Part shown: in pieces, positions 6,686 through 14,004 of the stretch
How positions within the stretch are numbered: the stretch's first letter is position 1
Layout: each line of letters begins with the position of its first letter
Source: a virus
Strand: one strand, 5' to 3'
Length of the DNA: 28,686 nucleotides
IMG/VR virus record: IMGVR_UViG_3300009068_000144
Coordinates: 1 to 28,686 of that record
Translations under genes and position numbers: made by a program
Notes under the pieces: model-generated
What the model saw: the letters and a program-made list of their open reading frames with translations, nothing else
Databases searched by the model: none
What the model was told of the DNA's origin: nothing

Positions 6686-6976
6686 TCAGATCAATTGTAT
6701 GTTGGTTGTGCTTTGCATGTATTGGTCAGCAAACGTTTTGTCGCTGGCCACTGCCACAGTCACGGTGCTTTTGTTCAATGAAATATCCTTGTCCGGTGCC
6801 ACTGTAAACAAGTATGGCATGAGTCCAGGACCTTTAGCCCCCATAGCAATCACCATGGGTTTTGATAGTTTGTAATGTGTGGCAGTTTCTTCATTGAGTC
6901 TTGCTACCAATTCCTCACCTGATGTGAGCTTGAGTGTGACCACTTCGCCTGCGCTAACGCCTTTGTCTATTAACAT
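6686..6976 (-). CDS. Conserved phage protein, possible Sm-like fold, 96 residues
   Basis: The sequence GEVVTLKLTSGEELVARL (from residue 10) followed by a KLSKPMVI strand resembles the Sm1/Sm2 strand pattern of small Sm-like beta-barrels. The C-terminus continues with SLNKSTVTVAV and FADQYMQSTTNIQL. I associate this layout with small T4-like phage proteins of unknown role. The start ATG follows the glutaredoxin stop directly, with GGAGAT of the glutaredoxin end serving as ribosome binding site. An RNA-binding role is speculation from the fold impression only. Confidence 0.75.
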   Translation of the reverse strand: MLIDKGVSAGEVVTLKLTSGEELVARLNEETATHYKLSKPMVIAMGAKGPGLMPYLFTVAPDKDISLNKSTVTVAVASDKTFADQYMQSTTNIQLI

Positions 6977-7228
6977 TTAATCTCCATATCCGCCGGCGGT
7001 TTCTTCAATGTATTTTCTCAGCTCTGTGAATCCGCCAACGTGATTGTTGTTCACAAAAATCTGTGGTACTGTTCTTGCTGTGGGCACTGCTTCCAACAAG
7101 TCTTCTCGACTGTATCCGTGCCCAATTTTTCGTTCTTCATATGCAATGTTCCGCTGCTCCAATAGAGCCTTGGCTTGGTCGCAGAATGTGCAATTGTCTT
7201 TTGACCATACTATGGCTGTAGCGTTCAT
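6977..7228 (-). CDS. Glutaredoxin, 83 residues
   Basis: A small thiol-disulfide oxidoreductase that reduces ribonucleotide reductase using glutathione. The active site CTFC (Cys13, Cys16), the cis-proline motif TVPQIFV (Pro55) and the glutathione-binding GGFTEL are all present. The length is normal for a single-domain glutaredoxin. AAAGGAA precedes the ATG, 9 bases after the nrdB stop. Linkage to nrdB and nrdA makes it the probable dedicated electron donor for the phage RNR, as T4 NrdC is. Confidence 0.95.
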   Translation of the reverse strand: MNATAIVWSKDNCTFCDQAKALLEQRNIAYEERKIGHGYSREDLLEAVPTARTVPQIFVNNNHVGGFTELRKYIEETAGGYGD

Positions 7229-7237
7229 GGTGTTCCT

Positions 7238-8341
7238 TTATAGATTAGGTAGTTGATCGTAGTCCAGGCTTTCGCTCATGACTCCAATAACATAGTTAGT
7301 TGATTCGTTCTCTTGCAGTGCAGTTTGTTTCTTCGACGTGTCTGAATGCTTGTTAAACCAAGGGATAGGAGTGCTACGCGGTGCCGCTGCTTGATATTTG
7401 ATGCCAATATCTTTGAGCGCACCAACTGCTGTGTAATCCACAAAGTCTTTGAGAATGTTGGCATTGAGTCCAATCACCGGGCCCATTTTAAACAAGTAAT
7501 CAGCCCAGGCTTTTTCTTCACGAATCACATCCTGGTACAAGGCATATACTTCCTGTTCACACTCTACTTTAATGTCAGCAAAACGGTTGTCTTCTTTGAT
7601 AACCTGGTTGATAAGATAGGCAGTCCATCCTTTGTGCAACAGCTCGTCTTGAAGAATCAACCCAATGATGTTGCCATTGCCAATGAAGATTTTGTTCTCA
7701 ACCATGGCAAGGCTTGTGGCAAACGAAACCATGAACCGGAATGCTTCTAGTGCATAGCTGGCATGCAATGCCATCCAGATTGCCTTGATATGTTGTTTCT
7801 CATTGACGGTTTTTGGACTGATCTCTTTGAAACAATTGAGTTCGTGAAGTTTATCATAATACTGGCCTACGCTAGAAGCCATGTCTACGATTTCAGCTGT
7901 GTCATGAATGGTATTGAAAACATCTTTAGGCACGTTGTAGATATTACGGATGATGTGACTGTAACTCTTTGAATGAATATTTGTTTCAAAGAATCCCCAG
8001 TTGTACATCAATGCTTCCACTTCTGGCAGGCTGCATACTGGAGTGAATACTTGTGTAGGCCCACGACCTTGCAAACTATCCAGAGCTGTTTGACGCAGCA
8101 GATTGCTGGTAAAGATATGCTTGACTGCATCGCTGGCATCCTTGAAGTCATTGGCATCTTTGCTGAGACTGATCTCTTCAGGTTGCCAAAAGAATCCACG
8201 TGCAGTGGCTTCAAAGTCTGCAATCTTTTTATACTTGACTTCTTCAAAACGTTGGACAGTAACCGGACCTGCTGGATCCAGAAACATCTTACGATTCAAG
8301 TAATCTGTTTTTGTGGTTAGGTTGTATTGTGCTTGGCTCAT
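7238..8341 (-). CDS. nrdB: Class I ribonucleotide reductase beta subunit, 367 residues
   Basis: The small subunit houses the di-iron/tyrosyl radical cofactor that starts NDP reduction. Visible equivalents of the E. coli residues are Asp88 (in ALDSLQGRG), Glu119, His123, radical Tyr127 (in HSKSYSHIIRN), Glu199 (in ALEAFRF), and Glu233/His236 (in DELLH). The C-terminal tail carries NYVIG with the Tyr used in radical transfer. The length is close to E. coli NrdB. One oddity: an extra Asn between Glu119 and His123 makes ExxxH instead of ExxH. The start codon overlaps the lipoprotein stop as ATGA, so the two are coupled. It pairs with nrdA further upstream. Confidence 0.96.
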   Translation of the reverse strand: MSQAQYNLTTKTDYLNRKMFLDPAGPVTVQRFEEVKYKKIADFEATARGFFWQPEEISLSKDANDFKDASDAVKHIFTSNLLRQTALDSLQGRGPTQVFTPVCSLPEVEALMYNWGFFETNIHSKSYSHIIRNIYNVPKDVFNTIHDTAEIVDMASSVGQYYDKLHELNCFKEISPKTVNEKQHIKAIWMALHASYALEAFRFMVSFATSLAMVENKIFIGNGNIIGLILQDELLHKGWTAYLINQVIKEDNRFADIKVECEQEVYALYQDVIREEKAWADYLFKMGPVIGLNANILKDFVDYTAVGALKDIGIKYQAAAPRSTPIPWFNKHSDTSKKQTALQENESTNYVIGVMSESLDYDQLPNL

Positions 8342-9249
8342 TGTATAATGCTGTCGGCGGTGACTTGAATATTGCTAATGCTCCAGTATGATCCTGTGCT
8401 GTTGCACAATGCACCCCATGCACAACTGTTGTTCCACCATGGTGCAGAACCAGGTCCTGTTGGGCTGTAACCTTGCCAAAATGCTAGATTCAACCAGTAA
8501 CCATTTTTCATACTAGTGACCAATGCAGTCATATCCACAGTACCACTACCTTCTGCACCTGTGCCAATCAAACTATTATATACTACCACGCTCTTGCCAT
8601 CTTGTGAATAAGTCACTGTCATGGTAGGAGTTGTTCCGTATGTGAAATTGGTTACCATATCAAATGGTCGGGTCATGTCGATAACACCAACCATGTTATG
8701 CAACCCGTTGGTAGCAGTGGTTGAACTGGTCATTGACGAATAGTTAAAGCAACTGTTGTTGGCAGTTTCTGCAAATGCATACTCAAATCGTTGTGGAGCA
8801 CCAGACCCACCTGTTCCCAAATGCACAGTAGATTGTGTAATCTTGTTGCCATTGGTTTCTAAGAAATCAATCTCTTGGCAGTTCCATTGATTGTTATTTC
8901 CACCTGCATCACAATAGTTGGTGCCTTTTGGTTGAACGCCAGGCTGAACTGGATTTGATATCATATAGAAACTGGCATTAACATAGTTCTGTGCAAGTTT
9001 TGACAAATCAATAGTTGCTGTGATTTGGCTGATGTTTACATATCCGTGTTGTGATACAAGTCTTCCTGCTTCACAGTTTGTTCCTTCACCAAAGGTGACC
9101 GAGTTTCCAGAGATGACCGGATCAGTTCCACACTTGTTGTAGTCTACTACAAACGAAGGAGTAAATGTGTTTGCTGTTGCAGTAGGAGCAGGTGCTTTAT
9201 TGCAAGCCGCCAATACCAATATGCTTAATATAACTAGCAATTTTTTCAT
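8338..9249 (-). CDS. Lipoprotein with glycoside hydrolase clan-B (GH16/GH7-like) motif, 303 residues
   Basis: The N-terminus is a lipoprotein signal (two Lys, hydrophobic stretch, lipobox LAAC with Cys16). Asn at position +2 fits sorting to the outer membrane. Residues 124-133 read CQEIDFLETN, matching the ExDxxE catalytic signature of clan GH-B jelly-roll enzymes: Glu126 nucleophile, Asp128, Glu131 acid/base. The rest is Asn/Thr/Ser/Gly-rich and beta-strand-like, with aromatic residues (QWNC, FWQGY, PWWNN) that could line a sugar groove, and several cysteines. AAAGGAA precedes the ATG. It lies inside the nrd operon and overlaps nrdB by ATGA. It may be a glycan hydrolase or only a carbohydrate-binding jelly roll; the family call is from the motif alone. 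Confidence 0.75.
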   Translation of the reverse strand: MKKLLVILSILVLAACNKAPAPTATANTFTPSFVVDYNKCGTDPVISGNSVTFGEGTNCEAGRLVSQHGYVNISQITATIDLSKLAQNYVNASFYMISNPVQPGVQPKGTNYCDAGGNNNQWNCQEIDFLETNGNKITQSTVHLGTGGSGAPQRFEYAFAETANNSCFNYSSMTSSTTATNGLHNMVGVIDMTRPFDMVTNFTYGTTPTMTVTYSQDGKSVVVYNSLIGTGAEGSGTVDMTALVTSMKNGYWLNLAFWQGYSPTGPGSAPWWNNSCAWGALCNSTGSYWSISNIQVTADSIIQ

Positions 9250-9252
9250 GCG

Positions 9253-9287
9253 TTTTTTCCTTTAAAGTTTACACCATTTTCAATCTT
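9253..9287. repeat. 35-bp imperfect direct repeat of the nrdA 3' end, copy B
   Basis: 32 of 35 bases match 9629-9663, which encodes the end of NrdA plus its stop and the following ribosome binding site. Here the copy is non-coding and supplies the ribosome binding site of the lipoprotein gene. The first 22 bases are identical. Confidence 0.88.
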
Positions 9288-9297
9288 GTTTTTTGAC

Positions 9298-9627
9298 TTA
9301 GATCTCAGACACATCGACAGTAACTTGTACACCAGTTTCATTGATCCATCTATTCCAATATACATACCAGGTGGGATCATTTGGTTTGCCTATATCTAAA
9401 GCCTCTTGATTTATCCAGGTATATCCAATGTCAGTACCTTCGGAGTTGATAGGAGATAGTTCTAATACTCCTTCATCTATAACTTGTTGCCTAAATGCAA
9501 GTTGTCTAGCTTGAGCTAGAGCATATTCATCTTGTTCTGCTTGTGATAAGGTGCCAATCCAATCTTGAAATGTAATTGGTGTGGTCCCTTCCGGCCATGT
9601 GTATATCCAAATTTGTGTTACAGTCAT
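9298..9627 (-). CDS. Hypothetical protein between nrdA and the lipoprotein gene, 109 residues
   Basis: I take the start MTVTQIWIY at 9627, because AAAGGAA lies just upstream; an in-frame extension to 9705 would run through the nrdA end. The protein is not recognised. It has a Trp-rich N-terminus, a central helix (DEYALAQARQLAFRQQVIDE) and a C-terminal TWYVYWNRWINETG segment. The many Trp/Tyr and moderate size resemble small phage structural or chaperone proteins, but nothing decisive is visible. The gene lies between two copies of a 35-bp repeat derived from the nrdA end, suggesting it was inserted into the nrd operon. Confidence 0.75.
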   Translation of the reverse strand: MTVTQIWIYTWPEGTTPITFQDWIGTLSQAEQDEYALAQARQLAFRQQVIDEGVLELSPINSEGTDIGYTWINQEALDIGKPNDPTWYVYWNRWINETGVQVTVDVSEI

Positions 9628-9628
9628 T

Positions 9629-9663
9629 TTTTTTCCTTTAAAGTTTACACGATTCACAATCTT
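9629..9663. repeat. 35-bp imperfect direct repeat, copy A (nrdA 3' end)
   Basis: This is the source copy of the repeat also found at 9253-9287. On the minus strand it encodes the last NrdA codons and stop, and provides the AAAGGAA site for the 109-residue gene. Confidence 0.88.
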
Positions 9664-11962
9664 CTTCATTATCAAAGTTGATTGGTTCCAACATTGTGGG
9701 AGCATCTTCTGCTGTTGCTTTACTACCTGCTTTGTTGATCAAGCTGTAGTAAAAGGTCTTCAATCCCCACGCATGTGATTGCATGAGATTCTTTGATATC
9801 AATGTGACAGGTACTTTACGATCTTCCCAGTGTGCAGGATTGTAGAACGTATTAGTGCTAATACTTTGATCTACATACGCTGCAATCACCGCGGCTGTTT
9901 TAAGGTAACTCTCACAATCTTTCTGTTCCCACATCAATTGGTATTTATTTCTAAGTTTATGATATTCAGGAACTACCTGCACAAAACTGCCAGCTTTGGA
10001 TTCTTTAACACTGATCAAACTCATTGGCATTTCAATACCATTGGTTGAATTGATTACCACACTGCTAGATTCCACTGGTGCAATTGCCATCTGTGTGGCA
10101 TTTCGAACTCCGTGTGTTTTCATATTAGAACGCAGGGTTTCCCAATCTAACTCAGGCACAAAGTCTGTGAGTTCGTTCACACCTGTTGCACGTAGTTCCC
10201 AGGGAAATGTTCCTTTGCCATACCGTGTGTGTGCACTGCCCAAACAAGCGCCGCGCTCTTGTGCCAGCTCAACACTGGCTTCGGTGAGATAGAATGCCAT
10301 GTGTTCCATCCAAGTTTTGACTTCAGCTAGGCTATCCTTCTCACCGTATTTTAGTCCTCTTTTTGCATGCCAGTATGCAAGATTGGTGATACCAATACCC
10401 AGTGGTCTAATTTCATCATTGCTTAGTTTAGACTGTATAGATAAAAAGTCCTGATAATCAAGAATATTGTTAAGACTGCGATGCAAAATACGGGCAGCAC
10501 GTCTAATATCTTCTGGATTACGGAAGGCACCCCAGTTGAGCGATCCCAATGTGCATAAAGCGATACGCCCGTTACTATCATCCAGGCGCTTAAAAGAGCG
10601 AGTAGGTAATAAGATTTCACAGCATAAGTTACTCTGGTAAATGGTATGATATTCAGGATCAAATGGTCCTTGTTTCATCACGTTGTCAATGAATACCAAG
10701 TAGATACGTCCGGTGTCGGTGCGTTCTTTTAGTATGCCCGATTTGAATACCTCTTCGGCACTCATGGTCTTTTTGCGTAGACCTTTTTGTTTTTCATACT
10801 TCACATAAAGTTCTTCAAATAGTTCTGTATTCTTGTAGAACGCTTCATACAAGTCCGGGACTTCATTGGGATCAAAGAATGTTATGTTCTCTTTGTTCTT
10901 GAATCTGCGCCAGAAAAATGCGGATAGAACCACACCATAGTCCATGTGTCTAACACGGGTTTCTTCTGTGCCTTGGTTGTTTTTAAGAACAATAAGGTCA
11001 TCAAACTGATGATGCCAAATAGGATAAAATACAGAAGCACTTGCATTGCGGATTCCTCCTTGTGAGCAACTTCTAAGGTCGCCAAACCACTTCTTTAAAA
11101 AAGGTATCATGCCAGTGTGCATGATTTCGCCTCCACGTATGGGTGATCCCAATGGTCGCAGTCGGCCAATCTCTAATCCAATGCCAGCACGTTTGCTGGC
11201 ATACTTGGCCATCATTTCTCCACTAGCAAAGATACTGTCCAAATCATCGTCACTGCGAATAAGTACACAACTACTGAATTGCTTGGTCGGAGTTCCCAAG
11301 CCAGCCAACACAGGGGTAGCCAATGTAAAAAGACCATCACTAGCAGCATTGTAGTATTCTTTGATGTATCGCATTCGGGCTGTGTTGGGTTCTTCCGAGT
11401 GAAAAACTGTGGCTGCTGCAACCATGTAACGAACTTGGGGAGTTTCATAAGTTTCCTTTGTGGCACGATTCTTTACTAGATACTTTTCAATCAACTGCTC
11501 AATAGCAGCATAGCCGTATTGTTCGTCCTTGGAATGATCTATCATGTCATGCATGCGATTCCAGTCGGCTTCGTCGTACCATTCCAACAGTTCCGGGGTG
11601 TACAAGCCTGTGGATACGTTTTTCTTCACAATCTCATACAGGTGGGGAACCTCATAAGATCCATATACGTCTTTGCGCAACATGCTGAGACGTTGCTTGC
11701 CTGCTACATATTGATAGTTGGTATGACCAACATCCGGATTGTGTTCAATATCAATTAGATCCACAATGGCTCGGAGCGTAACGCCGTCGATCTCTTTGGT
11801 AGTGATGCCATCATAAAAGTGCATCTGGGCTTTGATCTCCACCATGCTTTGGCTTACATCTGCTATGCCTGAACATACTTTGGCAATTTGGGTTTGCCAC
11901 TTTTCTAGGCTTAATTGTTCTTTTCTTCCGTTACGTTTAATAACTGTGATTTGTGTCGTCAT
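9638..11962 (-). CDS. nrdA: Class I ribonucleotide reductase alpha subunit, 774 residues
   Basis: The catalytic subunit reduces ribonucleoside diphosphates to deoxyribonucleotides. Residues 1-95 form an ATP-cone (VIKRNGRKEQLSLEKW onwards). Active-site residues are Cys232 (SSCVL), Asn445/Cys447/Glu449 (NLCCEI; Cys447 would carry the thiyl radical) and Cys470 (ALCTLGSLN). The C-terminal CESC pair (Cys769, Cys772) is the shuttle reduced by glutaredoxin. The length matches the family (E. coli 761). The ribosome binding site is weak; the start lies 4 bases after the upstream stop. nrdB lies downstream, separated by two non-RNR genes. Confidence 0.97.
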   Translation of the reverse strand: MTTQITVIKRNGRKEQLSLEKWQTQIAKVCSGIADVSQSMVEIKAQMHFYDGITTKEIDGVTLRAIVDLIDIEHNPDVGHTNYQYVAGKQRLSMLRKDVYGSYEVPHLYEIVKKNVSTGLYTPELLEWYDEADWNRMHDMIDHSKDEQYGYAAIEQLIEKYLVKNRATKETYETPQVRYMVAAATVFHSEEPNTARMRYIKEYYNAASDGLFTLATPVLAGLGTPTKQFSSCVLIRSDDDLDSIFASGEMMAKYASKRAGIGLEIGRLRPLGSPIRGGEIMHTGMIPFLKKWFGDLRSCSQGGIRNASASVFYPIWHHQFDDLIVLKNNQGTEETRVRHMDYGVVLSAFFWRRFKNKENITFFDPNEVPDLYEAFYKNTELFEELYVKYEKQKGLRKKTMSAEEVFKSGILKERTDTGRIYLVFIDNVMKQGPFDPEYHTIYQSNLCCEILLPTRSFKRLDDSNGRIALCTLGSLNWGAFRNPEDIRRAARILHRSLNNILDYQDFLSIQSKLSNDEIRPLGIGITNLAYWHAKRGLKYGEKDSLAEVKTWMEHMAFYLTEASVELAQERGACLGSAHTRYGKGTFPWELRATGVNELTDFVPELDWETLRSNMKTHGVRNATQMAIAPVESSSVVINSTNGIEMPMSLISVKESKAGSFVQVVPEYHKLRNKYQLMWEQKDCESYLKTAAVIAAYVDQSISTNTFYNPAHWEDRKVPVTLISKNLMQSHAWGLKTFYYSLINKAGSKATAEDAPTMLEPINFDNEEDCESCKL

Positions 11963-11966
11963 ATAC

Positions 11967-12389
11967 TCAATATAGTTGTTGTTTTACATCGCGCTGTGCG
12001 ATTTGATGTTTGTTGTGCTGTAGGTTGATATTTAACCCTATAGACTGATCCCAATTCAATATATATTTTCCATCCTCTACCAGGACTAAATTGCCCTGAT
12101 CTGAGTCTACCAGCACAGCATCCTGAAGATCATCACGATCTAACACAGTGACAGTATACAGGATTCCCAGCCCGCGAGCAAGATCACAATAGATGTTGTC
12201 GCTCAGCAGTTGCCATGGATCTGGCCAATCAGATCGATCATCCCAGTGTAAATGATAAGCACGCCAAGGAGTTTGTTGCCACCAGGCGTTGATCTCTGCC
12301 AAGGCATTCGGTTTGGGCTGATTGCGAACACGATCACGCAATGAGTTCCACGCCGCAAGGCGTTGTTCAAAGGTTGAACACCACATCAA
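11967..12389 (-). CDS. Conserved phage protein, 140 residues
   Basis: Residues 57-85 contain PDPWQLLSDNIYCDLARGLG followed by ILYTVTVLDR, and the C-terminal part reads GNLVLVEDGKYILNWD. I associate this pattern with a protein family of T4-like phages with no assigned function. The N-terminus is Trp/Arg-rich (FEQRLAAWNSLRDRV). No signal peptide, membrane segment or catalytic motif is visible. The start overlaps the stop of the upstream fibre-like gene as ATGA, and nrdA begins 4 bases after its stop, so the three form one transcript. Confidence 0.8.
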   Translation of the reverse strand: MMWCSTFEQRLAAWNSLRDRVRNQPKPNALAEINAWWQQTPWRAYHLHWDDRSDWPDPWQLLSDNIYCDLARGLGILYTVTVLDRDDLQDAVLVDSDQGNLVLVEDGKYILNWDQSIGLNINLQHNKHQIAQRDVKQQLY

Positions 12390-12919
12390 TCAAGTCTTGT
12401 TATTGAATAACTTATAGTGGCATTTGTGCCGGTGCTAGTGGTTGACGCTAGCCAACTCACAATGTTTGATGTTTCAGTCTGACTAAATGTTACACCAGTT
12501 GATGCGTTTTGATAACCAGTATCATTTCCGGTCAACCCAGTGCCTGAAGAATCTGTTCCTGCAACAATGGTATATAAACCAGTTCTGGTGTTGACTCCTC
12601 TGGTTATGGTATAGTTGATCTGCACTGCTCTGATCACAGCAGCATCAAAAGTTGAAATGACCTGGCTAGCTGTGTTATCCAATAATGTGCGTTGTACCCC
12701 GTTTTCACGTACATAGGTACCTTGTTGCAGGGTGATGGTAGAAAATTCAGTGAGAATTTCTGTATTGCCTATTACCGGGGCACCATCTTGCAAGGTACCA
12801 TTGCCAATGTATAATCGGCGTTCATCAATTGCCCAGCCTAATTCGGCGCCAGCCAATTGCGGTAGGTTTTCTGCCAGACCTTTGCGATTTGTGATGCGAC
12901 TAACTTGTACAATTGCCAT
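12386..12919 (-). CDS. Tail-fibre-like structural protein, 177 residues
   Basis: The first 45 residues (AENLPQLAGAELGWAIDERR then LYIGNGTLQDGAPVIGN) match the N-terminal module seen in many phage fibre and receptor-binding proteins, similar to the Mtd N-terminal domain: a small fold with LxxGExGWxxDxxRLYIGNG. The rest is Thr/Ser/Asn-rich beta structure. It is short for a whole fibre, so it may be a fibre adaptor or minor virion protein. A T4-type late promoter (12941-12948) lies 21 bases upstream, with an AGGATT ribosome binding site, which fits late structural expression. Confidence 0.8.
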   Translation of the reverse strand: MAIVQVSRITNRKGLAENLPQLAGAELGWAIDERRLYIGNGTLQDGAPVIGNTEILTEFSTITLQQGTYVRENGVQRTLLDNTASQVISTFDAAVIRAVQINYTITRGVNTRTGLYTIVAGTDSSGTGLTGNDTGYQNASTGVTFSQTETSNIVSWLASTTSTGTNATISYSITRLD

Positions 12920-12940
12920 ATGAATCCTAATCCTGTGCTG

Positions 12941-12948
12941 TATTTATG
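12941..12948 (-). promoter_or_regulatory. T4-type late promoter motif CATAAATA
   Basis: Minus strand, 21 bases before the ATG of the fibre-like gene and outside coding sequence, differing from TATAAATA only at the first base. The implied leader contains AGGATT. Confidence 0.65.
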
Positions 12949-12965
12949 CAGAATCCATCAGGCAA

Positions 12966-13727
12966 CTAAATGTACTTGGTGTAGTATTCTTCTACTTTGC
13001 GCCACCACAGATCACAATAATGATCATATTCTGTACCTTCAAGTATAAATTCTTGATATTGTGGTGGGGTGATAATATTATGATCAGCGTCAAGATCGGG
13101 TTTGACACACATTAGAATTACACCTTTGCGTATTTTTGTACCGTGCAATTCGTTATGTGCTTCTGCATAAGCACACAGTTGAACAAAGTAATCATCAATC
13201 CACTCACGCTTTTTAGGCTTGTTGGATTGTTTGTAATCCAGGATGGCTTCCTCATTTAGGTGTAATCCAGCACCATCAGTTGTGCCTGCATAGATCTTGG
13301 GAAAGTATAGCGGAACCTCTATGCCCCAGAACTCGTTCACATGCTTCAATCCATCACGTATCACAGTCTTGGCCATTTCGTGACTGCTCCAGCTAAACGG
13401 ATTTGTGCCACGTTCTTTGATTGAGCCTTTTTTCACATAATCTTCAAGATAAGTGTGCATACGTGTGCCGCGATTGGCAGCTTCGGTGGTTATTTGTTGT
13501 GCTTTTTCCGCTCCCACTGCACGTCGCCAATTATGCAGTGCTGCTTTGCTTTCTTCACTTTTGGTTTTATCAAGTATGGTGGTTACAGATGGTAAGTTGT
13601 TGCCGTCCGGTGTGGAATAGAATCGTTTGCCTTCTATAGTGATTCGAGGAATGGGTTGGTAATTAAATTTTGGGTTGTACAAATTAAACTCTAAAACTTT
13701 CTCCGCAACCGCAGCGGTCACGTTCAT
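12966..13727 (-). CDS. PD-(D/E)XK nuclease, RecB/MGME1-like, 253 residues
   Basis: A probable DNA exonuclease acting in replication or recombination. Motifs in order: PSVTTILDKTK (46-56), RGTRMH plus Glu95 (motif I), Asp151 (TTDG), Asp164-Tyr-Lys166 (the D-x-K of the nuclease core), and QLCAYAEA (Gln183, Tyr187), typical of RecB-like nucleases. Similar proteins are annotated as exonucleases in T4-like phages. The ATG at 13727 makes a 44-base overlap with iscA. A start nearer LEFNLYNPKFNYQP cannot be excluded, because conservation as I recall it begins there. Confidence 0.85.
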   Translation of the reverse strand: MNVTAAVAEKVLEFNLYNPKFNYQPIPRITIEGKRFYSTPDGNNLPSVTTILDKTKSEESKAALHNWRRAVGAEKAQQITTEAANRGTRMHTYLEDYVKKGSIKERGTNPFSWSSHEMAKTVIRDGLKHVNEFWGIEVPLYFPKIYAGTTDGAGLHLNEEAILDYKQSNKPKKREWIDDYFVQLCAYAEAHNELHGTKIRKGVILMCVKPDLDADHNIITPPQYQEFILEGTEYDHYCDLWWRKVEEYYTKYI

Positions 13728-14004
13728 TGGGATTGTTGAATTGAAATCCTTCGTTGAGTCCTTGTCTTGCGTAATCCACTTCTAATCCTTGTAGATATGC
13801 ACAGCTTTTGGGATCAACAAATAATTTACAGTTATTGCAGTCGATACAAATATCTTCCGGTTGTTCAGCATCTACGTATTCTAACACATAAGCAAGCCCA
13901 GAGCAACCGGTTGTTTTGACTCCTACACGAATACCAATGCCATGCCCACGACGTTGAATAGTTTGAGTTATTTTTCGAGCAGCAGTTTCAGTTAGTTTTA
14001 TCAT
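13684..14004 (-). CDS. iscA: A-type Fe-S carrier (IscA/ErpA family), 106 residues
   Basis: It receives iron or Fe-S clusters and passes them to target proteins. The three conserved cysteines are Cys34 (TTGCSGLAY), Cys98 and Cys100 (CGCGESF at the C-terminus). Length and ends (GLNEGFQFNNPNERDRCGCG) match E. coli IscA closely. Unusually, residues 53-68 add four more cysteines (CIDCNNC, then Cys68) where E. coli IscA has none. The start overlaps the radical SAM stop as ATGA. It is the last Fe-S gene of the iscU promoter transcript and overlaps the nuclease gene downstream. Confidence 0.93.
   Translation of the reverse strand: MIKLTETAARKITQTIQRRGHGIGIRVGVKTTGCSGLAYVLEYVDAEQPEDICIDCNNCKLFVDPKSCAYLQGLEVDYARQGLNEGFQFNNPNERDRCGCGESFRV

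Noticed and set aside
9250-9297. Possible pseudogene fragment of nrdA
   Set aside because: Only 35 bases match the nrdA end and they are too few to call a gene fragment; listed as a repeat instead.
9628-9705. Longer N-terminus of the 109-residue gene overlapping the nrdA end
   Set aside because: It is antiparallel to nothing but runs in another frame through the NrdA C-terminal codons; the ATG at 9627 has a good ribosome binding site.
9947-9957. A TATTTATT-type late promoter motif inside nrdA
   Set aside because: It is within conserved nrdA coding sequence, with no gene start nearby that it could serve.
12966-13727. Cas4-like CRISPR adaptation nuclease
   Set aside because: The RecB-type motifs are present, but no Fe-S cysteine cluster of Cas4 and no CRISPR context is seen; a replication/recombination exonuclease fits better.
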